DNA from: Anas platyrhynchos
Taxonomy: Eukaryota; Chordata; Aves; Anseriformes; Anatidae
NCBI RefSeq assembly: GCF_047663525.1
Contig: NC_092591.1
Span: 31,281,001-31,345,000, forward strand
Length of the DNA stretch: 64,000 bases
Direction of reading: 5' to 3'
Below the pieces are notes generated by a model. That model did not search any database, had not been told where the DNA came from, and saw only the letters and a program-made list of their open reading frames with translations. Positions 39,201-49,481 of the stretch are shown here, piece by piece; position 1 is the first letter of the stretch; each line of letters starts with the position of its first letter. The position numbers were made by a program, and so were the translations under genes.

Positions 39201-40349
39201 TTTGTTAACTTGTATCAGCTTATTCTGTATGCAGAATCTCAAGACTGCACAAAGCTACTGTATTACATAAAGGCCCTCTTGCCTTTGGTTGTTCCATTTT
39301 CCAGCATGTTTCAATTCCAGAAATATCTCCCCATTCTTAAAATGTAAACGAATGCTACATTTCTAGCAGACAGGTCAGTGCTCTGATGTGGGAATTCACG
39401 TTGCTATCACAGTCTTGCTACAAAGTTTTCCTCCTCGAAATTTCAATTGAAAGAATATATGGAGAATTATTTTTGCATGGAACTGTTGTCCGAACAAGTC
39501 TTTTCTGCTTGCTTTTCCCTCCTGCAGTTGGAGATGGCAGGCAGGGATACCCCGAGGAGGCTCCTTACGATGCCATTCACGTTGGGGCAGCAGCACCAAC
39601 AGTACCAAAGGAGGTAAGAGTGGTCGTGCGGGATGTCAGTTGCTGTTGGCTGCCTTCATCAGTAGCTGTGATAAAACTATAATAAGTAGGGAACTAGTAC
39701 TTAGGGAACCACGGGAACCTCCTTTTTTTTTTTTTTTTTTTTTTGTCTGTATGGAGCTGGCAAGCTTGTGTTTTTCAAGATGTCGTGACCTTCACAGCTT
39801 GGCTGACTTCTCTTGTCTCTTTTTGGCTCTGCTGATTCCGATCTCTCTGATTGCCAGCTGCTGAATGAACTGAAGCCAGGAGGTCGGCTCATACTGCCCG
39901 TGGGTCCTGAGGGTGCGAACCAAGTCCTGATGCAATACGACAAAACCAGCGACGGGGAGATCATCGAAACCCAGCTGATGGGTGTGATCTATGTTCCTCT
40001 GACGGATAAGGAAAAGCAGTGGCCTCGGTAAACACTCGCAGCGTTTCTCCTCTCCACCCTGTGGGCTTGCTCTCCTTGAGTGCTGGCTTTGCTGACAGAT
40101 CCCTGGATTCCTAGCAGCTGCTGTTCGTAAAGGACAGAAGGAAGAGGCTAACTAATAGGCACATCAGGGCAGTAGGATGCATTTTCTATTAGCTAGGGAT
40201 TGCAGACTGAGGACTTGAGCCTTTTTTGTGTTGTTTTTTCTGGAGCCTCTGCGCATTCATAAACACTGCAGCTGTGTCGATTTGCTGAGCTGAAGGCAAA
40301 CGCATGACAGTAACCGCTGGTTTTTCTTTGCCTCAGGGACGAATTCTGA
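36238..40349 (+). CDS. PCMTL: PCMT1-like protein-L-isoaspartate O-methyltransferase with ER-type signals
   Basis: Eight coding exons: 36238-36352, 37233-37337, 37868-37899, 38379-38483, 38723-38843, 39528-39613, 39858-40027 and 40337-40349. All junctions are GT-AG and the frame is continuous, giving 248 residues. The enzyme methylates isoaspartyl residues in damaged proteins using S-adenosylmethionine. Intact family motifs are MDSPQSIG (about 68-74), [10 protein letters not shown], the SAM-binding ALDVGSGSG (102-110), [22 protein letters not shown] and [13 protein letters not shown]. Oddities: a 20-residue leader, [20 protein letters not shown], precedes the MAW that begins cytosolic PCMT1, and the last four residues are RDEF. 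The last coding exon encodes only three residues plus the stop. An acceptor at 36226/36227 places a noncoding exon upstream in the CCDC32-shared promoter. It is clearly PCMT family; the paralogue name follows the fish pcmtl gene and is less certain than the family. Confidence 0.9.
37401..37500 (+). repeat. possible tRNA-derived fragment (A-box head)
   Basis: GGTGGCTCAGCTGGTCAGAG at about 37412 matches the D-arm and pol III A-box of a tRNA (TRGCNNAGYNGG). The rest diverges and no B-box is visible. It could be an old tRNA-headed SINE or a tRNA pseudogene within the PCMT-like intron. A chance match is possible. Confidence 0.3.
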
Positions 40350-40793
40350 GAGCGGGATGGAAATCTCTAAGCTCACCTCAGAAAGCTCACGGACAGACGG
40401 GACTCGGCCGGCCTGCATGGCTTTGCTTTTGGAGCGGGAGCTCCGGCAGCGGCTGTGCTGGCCAAGGCGAGCACTGCTTCAGCAGAGCGAGGGACGGAGA
40501 AAAGACTGAGCCGGGTCTGGCCGCGGTGCCTTGATCCGGACGAGCCCAGCCCCGGGTGACCCCTGCAGAGAGCCGCAGGGGCAGGAGGGCTCGCAGCTCC
40601 CCGCAGCCACCCCCTAACAGCGCCCCTCTAACGCTTGGAGACAAAACAAGGCGCCCTTCCCGGCGCAGAGCCCCGAGCTCATGTACGCGAGCGCGGCCTC
40701 TTCTTTTCTGCGTCAGCAACCCCGAGGTTTTGGGGTAAAAACGCCGGGAATTGGGGAGGGCGAGAAAACCTGGGGGGCGAGGCCTGGAGGTAG

Positions 40794-40937
40794 GGGGCGT
40801 GGCCTATGGGAGAGGGGCGTGGTCTGATCGGAGGGGGCGTGGTTAAGGGCGATAGAGTGAATGGGGAGGGGCGTGGTCTGTCGTAGGGGGCGTGGCCAAG
40901 GGGGAAAGGGGAGTGGTTGAGGGCTGAGGGGGCGTGG
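40794..40937 (+). promoter_or_regulatory. RPUSD2: array of GGGGCGTGG boxes upstream of RPUSD2
   Basis: Six exact copies of GGGGCGTGG start at 40794, 40814, 40834, 40868, 40887 and 40929, with one variant (GGGGAGTGG) at 40908. Spacings are 20, 20, 34, 19, 21 and 21 bases. The motif is an SP/KLF-type GC/GT box. The array ends about 145 bases before the RPUSD2 start codon. Confidence 0.8.
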
Positions 40938-41080
40938 CCCGAGCTGGCGGCCGCCTTCAGCGATTGGCTGCGCGGCGCGGCGTCACTCGGCGCGCCGGCG
41001 CGCTGTGTGCGGCGTGGCTGCGGGTGGCGGCGCGGGGCTGGGGCCAGGGGCAGCGGCCGCTTCTCCTCCCCCGGCGGGGC

Positions 41081-43454
41081 ATGGCGGAGCCGGGGCCGGG
41101 GAGCGGCGCTTTGGGGGAGGAGGAGGCGGCAGCCCCGGCCCCGAAGAAGCGCCGCCTGGCCGCCGGGGAGCGCTACGTGCCGCCGCCGCGGAAGCTGAAG
41201 GCGGGGGTGAGCTTCAGCGCGGAGCACTTCGCCGAGACCTCGTACTACTTCGAGGGGGGGCTGCGCAAGGTGCGGCCCTACTACTACGACTTCCGCACCT
41301 ACTGCAAGGGGCGCTGGGTCGGCCGCAGCCTCCTGCACGTCTTCAGCACCGAGTTCCGAGCCCAGCCCCTCGCCTTCTACCGCGCCGCCGCCCGTGCTGG
41401 CCGCCTGCGCCTCAACGAGGAGCCCGTGCGGGATCTGGACGTCGTGCTCAAGGTGGGTGCTTCTCCCTTCTCCTTCCCTTCATCCCTTACTCCCTTCTTC
41501 CCTCCCTTTATCCTTCCTAAGCTCCCCAGGTGCATGGCCTGGTGGTGTGCCTATGCAGAATGCACCCTAATTGCTTGCTTTTCTGGCAGAATAATGATTT
41601 TCTCCGAAACACGGTGCATCGCCACGAGCCGCCAGTCACCGCCCAGCCGATCCAAATCCTGGCGGAGGACGATGAGGTGGTGGTCGTGGACAAACCGTCC
41701 TCCTTGCCCGTGCATCCCTGTGGCAGGTTTCGGCACAACACCGTCATCTTCATCCTCGGCAAAGAGCACAACCTTAAGGAGCTGCATACAATTCATCGAC
41801 TTGATCGCATGACCTCAGGAGTGCTTATGTTTGCCAAGACGGTGGAGGTGTCCAAGAGGATTGATGAGCAGGTTCGGGAGAGACAGGTGAGAGCTAAGGG
41901 CTGCAGTACTTTTGGGAGATTCATGTGTGGTATTTTCTTGAAACACGCTAAGGCAAAAAGTCCGTCAAACTTCTGGTCTAAAGAAACCCAATTCCAAGGA
42001 CAGTTTGTGGTCTTCTTCCTGTTGTAATTGTGCAAAGGGTGGAGGGCATCGAGAGAGAAAGATGGAGCAAAACTGTAAGCAATTCTGGTAGTATCATATT
42101 GAAAAGGGTTTCCAGCCCTGTGGGATTGTGCAAACTGGCTGGTATTGTGCATGTAGTCATAGAAAGGTTTGGGTTGGAAGGGGCCTCTAAAGATCATCTG
42201 GTCCGTCAGTTAGAGAGCAGTTTTATTTATCAGTAGAAGCTTGTCAGTCATCTAATACTTTTTCCATTTTAAGCTTTAGAAGTTTTGTTTTTTTCCACTG
42301 GTTTTCAGTCCTAACAGAACTATAGCTGTAGGGTGCTAACTTCCAGGATTTGCTCCGAGGCAGTGAGTGTCACAGCAAAATGCACTGAGAGGCAGCTCTT
42401 GAACTTGATATGGGTAAGACAGTTCAGGCCCTTATGTTCTTGAATTCCCAACTAGTTGGAAGCTAGAATGAGAGAAAATTGATTTAAAAGCTGCTTTTTT
42501 TTCTCTTCCTGTTTAATTGTAATAAAACTTTGAGTAGATTACCTAAAATGAAAGATATGTATTTCATTGATGAGAGAGAGAGGGGAGTAACTAGGGTGAG
42601 ACTGAATCATAATCAGACCCAAGACAGTTTTCTCTTCTGAGAGTTGTTCTTTCTCCCCATAGCTGGAAAAAGAGTACGTGTGTCGTGTGGTGGGGGAGTT
42701 CCCAGAACACGAAGTGGTCTGCGAGGAGCCCATACTGGTTGTTTCATACAAGGTTGGGGTGTGCCGTGTGGACCCCAAAGGGAAACCCTGCAAAACCATC
42801 TTCCAGAGGCTCAGTTACAACGGCAAGACCAGTGTCGTCAAGTGTCTTCCGCGTACTGGCCGCACACACCAGATCCGGGTCCACTTGCAGTACCTGGGAT
42901 ATCCCATTGTCAACGACCCCATCTATAACATGGATGCCTGGGGCCCTGAAAAGGGCAAAGGTGGCAAGATTGGTAAAACAGATGAAGAACTCCTTAAGGC
43001 GCTCGTGGAGGAGCATCGTTCCAAACAGAGCCTGGATGTCTTGGGGATTTCAGAAGAGGACTTGAACACCAATGCAGAAAATCAAGACTCTGGTAATTCA
43101 AGCGAGTGCACAGAATCTGTGCAGGCTGATCCTACAAATGAGAACTCCTGCCCTGCTGAGGGCACTAAGGATCCTGAGAGAAATGAAACACCGGCTTGTA
43201 CACTGGACCCTGATACCAATCTGGAAACACTTGAAAAAACTACAGAACTAGGTTCATGTGAGAACAAGAGTGGGCAAACAGGAGAAAATTGTTCAGAAGA
43301 GAAGGACCCTTTATGCGTGGAGTGTAAAACTTCAAGGCGGGACCCATCTCCTAAGGAGCTGGTGATGTACCTACACGCCTTGCGCTATAAGGGAGCAGAG
43401 TTTGACTATTGCTCCAAGATGCCTGAATGGGCCATGGAGGACTGGGAGGAATGA
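41081..43454 (+). CDS. RPUSD2: RPUSD2, RluA-family RNA pseudouridine synthase
   Basis: Three coding exons: 41081-41452, 41590-41886 and 42663-43454. Junctions are GT-AG with phase 0, giving 486 residues from the first in-frame ATG (human about 545). The enzyme isomerises uridine to pseudouridine in RNA. Visible parts are a basic KKRR patch near residue 23; [20 protein letters not shown] and the S4-like FCKGRWVG-type segment; [16 protein letters not shown]; the catalytic HRLDRMTSG (193-201, Asp196 nucleophile); [25 protein letters not shown]; an acidic, Ser/Thr-rich linker poorly conserved with human; and a conserved C-terminal block starting DPLCVEC with LHALRYKG. All catalytic-core residues are present. 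The reading frame stays open upstream of the ATG with a WLRV motif that recalls the human N-terminus. A GGGGCGTGG array lies just upstream. Confidence 0.95.
42157..42205 (-). mobile_element. CR1 LINE 3'-end fragment
   Basis: TCATAGAAAGGTTTGGGTTGGAAGGGGCCTC...AGATCATCTGGTCC is the reverse complement of a CR1 tail of the type CCTTCCAACCCAAACCATTCTATGA. It is a short, non-coding piece in RPUSD2 intron 2. Confidence 0.8.
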
Positions 43455-46400
43455 CAGAGGGCATGACATCTAAGGGCATTGTTCTAATGTGGCCGGAGAA
43501 GTGTCTTGTAAAGACCTAAGGTTTCAGGGTGCTTGAGGTGAAGAAACTGCTGGTGACTTGAAATGGGGTGGGAAGCCCCCATATTGTTGGGGCTGGCAAA
43601 TTGCTGTGGCTGCTGACAGGCACTGTAAAAGGTGGGCAGGAACATGGGGGTTCAGTGCTAGAATTACATTGCCATTTAGCGAACACGGGCAACAAACACC
43701 TCAATGTGTTACGGGTTTGCTGTCAATTACATACAGAGAAAACTTAGTGCATACGCTTAAATTAAGCAACTGATTTTTCTTTTGGCCTGCTCTATAATGT
43801 TCTTGTACTGTAAGGTGAGAGCTGTTGGAAAGTTGTTCAACATACTGGATATCAAATCATACAGGAAAACTATTTGTACTTTGATTTTATTGTCACACTG
43901 ATTTTAAAAACCAAAATGTTAATACTGAGAATACCATAAGGTAAAACCAGAGCACTGTGAAGCTGATTTCTTTACTGTTTGTCAGCAAGGTGGACTTTGC
44001 TTTGAAATTGCTCTTTTAGAATTCCTTCGCATAATTACTTGATTTGAGATCAGTAACTCTAGGAATGGATCTGTGCATTGGGCCTATTTCTGGAGGTACT
44101 AGTCCCAAGGTTTTATCCTTACGAGATTTATGAGGACACTTGATTTAGCAGAGTGTCTTGTTATGTGCCCTGTGACACATCTTCTGCTTTCTAAAAAAAA
44201 AAAACACGTAATCTTCTCTGAGAACCTATTGATTTCTAATCTTTATGCCTCAAATGAAAACATCTCCATACTTGAACAAAAATGCAAGGTAGAGACCAGT
44301 CTACCACTTTTCACTTTGTTTTTACCATACCATGGTCAAGTTGTTTCTGAATGGTATTTGTTTTTAACATTGCTTCATGTGTGCTTCAAGGTGACAATTG
44401 GCCTTAAAGAAAAAAAAGAATATAAGCAAACGAGAAGCTTTTCTTAATGCATTTTATAATAATGTCTTCAGGATAAATATCACTATAGTTCTTATTTTCA
44501 TCGATGCTTATATGACCTCTGAGAGGTTTATTACAATCATTGTATTAGGTTCTTTTTTTGTCTATCTTACGCAACCTCAGTGGTAATGACCAGCTGCACA
44601 CAATCAAAACCTTTCCTGAGAAGAGCCATGTTATTTCAGGATCCTCTGCACTCACCTACAGAGGATGCATGCATAGGGTTCAACACTTCTAAAATGTTAT
44701 AGAAAACTTTTTTAAAGGTGAGGAAAGGAATCCAGGAGACCTGCTGCTATTCAGTAAGCATGGCACCAGCCTTGCTGAAGCGTGGTCCAGTACTGGATGT
44801 TCTTTCCCTGTCATGCTGAGCTTTGCATTCTCTTAACCCACTAAGACACACAGGTTAAGGGAGAAACCCCTGCTTCATGAGGTGTTCTTCAGTGGGGTGC
44901 TGGGGACAACGTGTGCTCCACGACTAAGGTTTGCCAGGCCAACAGGAACAACCACCCTCTTCCCTGGCAAGGCTCCTAAAATCACTTGTTGATACCCACA
45001 GGTGTGACCAGGATCCAATAGCCTCACGTAGCCAAATGATTTTTTCTTTCCTCTCCTGTACATCTAGCTGTTGTTGAATGTTTCTGTAAGAGTTCATTCA
45101 GACTTGAGCTTTGCTCTTCTACATCCTACTAAGGGTCTCTCATGATTCTAATGTAACCACAGATTTTTATATTTTTTTCCTGTCATCATGTAATAAGGCC
45201 TGGTCTAGTATTTAGCTGCAGGCAGCTTGTTAAACAAAGGAGGTAAAAACTCCCCTGTGTCATCTAGTTTTTTCAAACACTGAAATATATATATATTATC
45301 TAACTATGTAAATGAAAATTCAGTGCCTTCAAAATAAGAATATATGCAGCTGTTACTAGCTTTAGACACAGGAAAAATTATGGATTTAAGGGCAGCTGAG
45401 CTTTAGCGGAGACTGATGTGACCCAGGTTATACTGTCTTTGTTTGTTTGCTTGTTTTTTCCTCTGTAAGAAAAAAGCACCTGAAAGAAATTTTACTGACT
45501 TGTGTCGATAGATGGAGGCCAAATGTGGAACTGCTGCTCACTGTTGTGTTTCACTTTTTCTGGCTATCCCTAATGACTGTAAGTTAATATCTTTTAATTA
45601 TCACACCTTACTGGTCAAGAAATGCCGTGACTTGTCTTTTCAAGACAGTTTGGGCAATGACCCTTCAAGGTTGGTTTCTCAAGGAGCTTACCAGCGATGG
45701 CATCACATTTTGGTTTGAGTCCGAGGTGGTGGTTTCACACTGTGCAGCCACTGGGTGTCTGCTGCTGGTACCTGCTAAAAATATGCACAAGATAAAACAG
45801 CTGCTGGTTTGCTACCAAGGAAAGTGTTTCTGCTAGCGATGGCATGTGATAAATCCCCACCTAGGCCTGAGAATTAGCCCAAATGTGACCAGGGAGCTCA
45901 TCTTCCACTTTTTCCAGCTGTGTTTTAACCAGTCCATTACAGGTGTCACTTGTGCATATAAAGAGCTACCGTATGGCCATGCTCTGCATAAGGATCTGGT
46001 ATAATCTGATTTCCACCAGGATTTAAGCATAGTTCAATCTGGGCAGCATAGCCTGGAGGGCTCTGGGAGCTGTTCCAGTAAATTACATGTGAGAGGCCCC
46101 TTCTGCTCCTGCTAATTGCAGTAATTATGGCTTCAACATGCAGCGAAGTCTTGGGGGAGCATTTTGTTTCATCAGCTTCTTGTTCCAGATTTTTAAAAGT
46201 TAACTCTTCATGCAGAGCAGCTCTTAGTAATCTGTTACACTTCTAAAATCTTGATAGCTACAAGAAAAGCTCATTACAACAGTCAGTGAACGTGGATGTG
46301 GTTTCGGTGAGGCGCTGTGATCAGCCTGGCCAGAGCTCCCTCAACCCCTGATTTTGCAAAAATTTATTTACCTGATGCTCCCACCAGGCATTTGGCAAAC

Positions 46401-46600
46401 CTGAAGGAGACAATTTGGGTCAAAAGAAGCAGTTTGGTGGTGTTTGGGCACAGAGGTTGCAGGGCCCCAGGGCATGCGGCTACCTCCCCTCAGGCCTCCT
46501 TAGGCGGTCCCAGGCGGCAGGAGGGAGGCACGGAGCGGCGATATGCGCCTTGGCAGCCCTCGAGGCTCTAAAATAGAATTTAAATAAGTAAGGAAAAAGA
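43455..46600. other. RPUSD2 3' UTR and intergenic region; no gene recognised
   Basis: The first part should be the RPUSD2 3' UTR. I found no canonical AATAAA on the plus strand between the stop codon and about 46.6 kb, so a variant signal may be used. A short (TA)n run lies at about 45,286-45,297. No coding exon is supported. Confidence 0.45.
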
Positions 46601-46643
46601 AACGGGAGTGGTAGGAGGAAAAAAAAAATGAAAAGCTAATTTC

Positions 46644-46725
46644 CGACGAGGATGGGATTCGAACCCACGCGTGCAGAGCACAATGGATTAGCAGTCCATC
46701 GCCTTAACCACTCGGCCACCTCGTC
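46644..46725 (-). tRNA. tRNA-Ser (anticodon GCT)
   Basis: Read on the minus strand, an 82-nt type II tRNA. The acceptor stem pairs GACGAGG with CCTCGTC, with discriminator G. The D arm is GCCGAGTGGTTAAGGC, the anticodon loop CTGCTAA with GCT, the long variable arm characteristic of tRNA-Ser is TGTGCTCTGCACG, and the T arm is TGGGTTCGAATCCCA. The A box (TGGCCGAGTGG) and B box (GGTTCGAATCC) are intact. T runs beyond 46,644 on the minus strand (around 46,619-46,629) can act as the pol III terminator. It decodes AGC/AGU and appears functional. Confidence 0.97.
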
Positions 46726-46980
46726 ACGAGAGCCTTTTTCCCCGCACAGCCCATAAGAATCCGCACCACCTGCTCCCGGCCTCGCCTCCCGCCCACCGCC
46801 CGCTCTGCGAGATGGCGCCCGCCTGCTGCCCTTTGGCCTCAAGAACACAGGGCGACACGACCGCACAGAGACCGAGCCATCCTATCCTGGGCACTCCCCG
46901 CTTCTTCACACTCATTTCTGTGGCTGCGGCGTGGTACCGGCGAGGATTAATCCCGAAAAGGCAGACAACGGGCTGGCATC

Positions 46981-47060
46981 GCGGACGCCGCCATGTTGTA
47001 CGGAACGCTGGGGGCCGCCATGTCGTACGGAGCGCTGGGGGGCGCCATGTTGTACGTCCT
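46981..47060 (+). promoter_or_regulatory. KNL1: three YY1-type sites at exact 27-bp spacing
   Basis: GCCGCCATGTTG, GCCGCCATGTCG and GGCGCCATGTTG have their CCATG cores starting at 46991, 47018 and 47045. The intervening sequence (GTACGGAACGCTGGGGGC-like) is also repeated, so this is a 27-bp tandem repeat that carries the motif. GCCGCCATNTTG is the known YY1 consensus, usually found at or just downstream of transcription start sites. Confidence 0.7.
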
Positions 47061-47076
47061 GCCGCCGAGCGGGCGG

Positions 47077-47102
47077 TTTGGCGCGCGGCGGTTGGGTTTG
47101 AA
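47077..47102 (+). promoter_or_regulatory. KNL1: E2F site plus CHR-like element in the KNL1 promoter
   Basis: TTTGGCGC (47077-47084) matches the E2F consensus TTTSGCGC exactly. TTTGAA (47097-47102) matches the cell-cycle homology region bound by MuvB/DREAM, with a GGCGG (CDE-like) five bases ahead of it. This agrees with G2/M-type control expected of a kinetochore gene. Confidence 0.55.
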
Positions 47103-47129
47103 CGGCGAGGCGGCGGCGCCCTGAGGGCA
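47103..47129 (+). other. KNL1: probable end of KNL1 noncoding first exon
   Basis: GAGGGCA followed by GTGAGTGA forms a good donor at 47130. The exon begins somewhere near the E2F/CHR elements; the transcription start is not determinable by eye. Confidence 0.45.
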
Positions 47130-48394
47130 GTGAGTGAGGGGCCGGGGGGGGCGGCGGGGCTGAGGCGGCTTCGGAGCCCTGGGGGGGATCTGGGGGAGCT
47201 GGGAGCAGTGCAGGGGGCTGTAGGGAACGTAGTTCTGTTAGCTCGCAGCCAATTTGTAATTCTTTTATATTTAAAAGTTTTGATGAGCGCGTCAAGCGAC
47301 CAGCGAAGTGTTCCTGTGGGCGTCGCCAATTGGGGGCCAACCCTTCATCGGCGTTCAAATGATTTCTTTCCTTTATTTTTCCTACAATTATGCTTTTCAA
47401 AGCTGGCTTACTGCATTCCGAGTTTCTCTGGGGTCTCCTGCCGTTAATGTTGTTAATAGATCTCGCAGCTGCCTTCAGCCCCGTCGCCAGGCGCGGTTGT
47501 CCCTCCCTGCAGATCGCAGCCAAGGCAGTCGGTGGCCGTGAATTTGGAGGAAAATTGCAAAAAGGCGCACACGAAACAGTTTTACACAAAGTATTTTCGC
47601 CTAAAATGGAAGACGCTTTTATACCTCAAGCCTTTAAAAGCTCCCTCCGTGTGCTGTGGTGTGGCGAACAAAGAAACCCTATCCCGTTGCTGACTTTCAC
47701 AGTACCCGGATGCATTACAGCAAAAATACTAAATGTTTTAATTGCATTATGATCTCGTTATTTAAGTCATGAGATTTCCCTGTTTGTGTTATTTGTGAAA
47801 CCTGAAAGTTACCAGGTGGAAGCTGTTCAAAAGATGCTGCTCTTCCACAGGCCTACGGTAGCCTTATTTTTGAATATATATTATTCCGTCTCAATGAACT
47901 AAAACGTTTTATATTTAGAAACAAAACATAACCTAGTGCTGTTAATTGGCTGAATGGTGCCAAGTTTGGGCCTGAGGGGATTTCAGTGTGCTGGGGCAGC
48001 CCAGAAATGTGAGGGGAACCTCGATAAAACGCTCGCGTTGGTCAACACCAAGCAGTACTTTTGGGAAAACACCTCTGTAAAAGTCGTAGCTACAGGTGTA
48101 TGCTAGCCTTTGAGTGTCTTTCTGGGTAGTGCTCCCAGACCGTCTTGGTTTTGTTGCCTCAGAGCTGCAGGCCCTGAAAGCCAGGGCCTCTGCAGTTCCC
48201 TTTCTGAGGGGTGTATAGCAATACCCCACTAGTAAGTGATTGATTTAGTGTTTCACTAAACCTAGAGCATTTTTTTTTAAGCCTCCCTAAAGCTTAGTTT
48301 TTCCTTGGTCAGCTGGTGGTTTAAATGCTGTGATCTACGGTGAGGAGACTGGCTTGGTGGAGAAGGGGAGGTGTGGTGTTGCTTACTTGGGAGA

Positions 48395-48640
48395 ACTTAT
48401 GAATGTGTATAAAACCTTTGGGAAAGTTTCAAGAAGATGGAGCCAGAAGGGATGAGATGCAATGAGCACAAACTGGACTACAGGAAATTTCACTCACACA
48501 TTAGAAAAAAAAAAATGCAGAGAAGGTGGAACAGGTTGTCCCAGAGCAACTGGCCATAGCTTTGGGCAGGGGGTTGGACTGTACGATCTCCAGAGGTCCC
48601 TTCGCACCTCCAAGAGTCTGTGATTTTGTGAAATGCAAAA
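48395..48640 (+). mobile_element. CR1 LINE 3'-end fragment
   Basis: Recognisable CR1 pieces in order: AAGAAGATGGAGCCAG, GAGATGCAATGAGCACAAAC, GGAACAGGTTGTCCCAGAG, GGGGGTTGGACTGTACGATC and CCAGAGGTCCCTTC, ending in GTCTGTGATTTTGTG. It is a 5'-truncated copy in KNL1 intron 1. Confidence 0.85.
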
Positions 48641-49481
48641 GCTGAGCAGTTCCTCTCTATTTCTAATTGTCTCTTTTTTTAAAAAAAAAAAAAAAAAAAA
48701 GTGTTTTACAATTTGCTTAACCCTTGCCTAGGCAAGAGTTTCTTGTTTGCTGAGATTTAGCAAGGGGAAAATGAAATGTGGTAGTATTGTCAGATTGCTT
48801 ATAGCTGTCACATATGAATATTTTGCAATTGTAGTAACGATGGAGATATGCATGTAGATAAATCTCACTGAAATCTAGGAAAGCGCACAGAAAACTGCAT
48901 TTGTTGATATTATGGTGTTGATTCAGTGCTACAATATATTGTGTTCTTTGTCAGGTCCATGGGAGAGCGAGGTTATGAGGAATATTAACCTGGTATTCAA
49001 AGCCTTGCATTTTGTTGTGCTCTGCAGGAAACCTTAGGTAATATCCTAAGGCATCTTCATGGTGTGGGTTAACTCATTATCCCCTGCTGTGACTGTTAAT
49101 AGGTGTACTAGTTCATAAAAGAGAAGATATTCTTGGGGTGGCAGGGAGTAGTAGTGGATGAAAAATTGTCTTGTGTGTCAGAGCAAAATAGTGCACTTTG
49201 TATTGTAGAAGGCTTGATCATATTTATCTCCAGCAGTTACCGAAATCTTAATTTTAAGTAGAAGGCTGCCAAACCAGTAAGACTCAAACTGCTAGCTCGT
49301 TTGATTTATAACATGATATGCAGTAGAAAACACTGAATTGGGAGGCCTGTTAGACATTAGAGAATTCCTCTGAGTAAAGAAGGATAGAGGAGAAAATCAT
49401 AGCAACTATCTGAGTCTAGTATCTAGTTGTGGTTGTATACAATATTCTTACTGGGATTCATTAATGTTTTTTTGATTTCAG

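Noticed and set aside
46812-47589. 200-225 codon frames around the KNL1 promoter on both strands
   Set aside because: They run through the 27-bp YY1 repeat and GC-rich promoter and have no homology I recognise.
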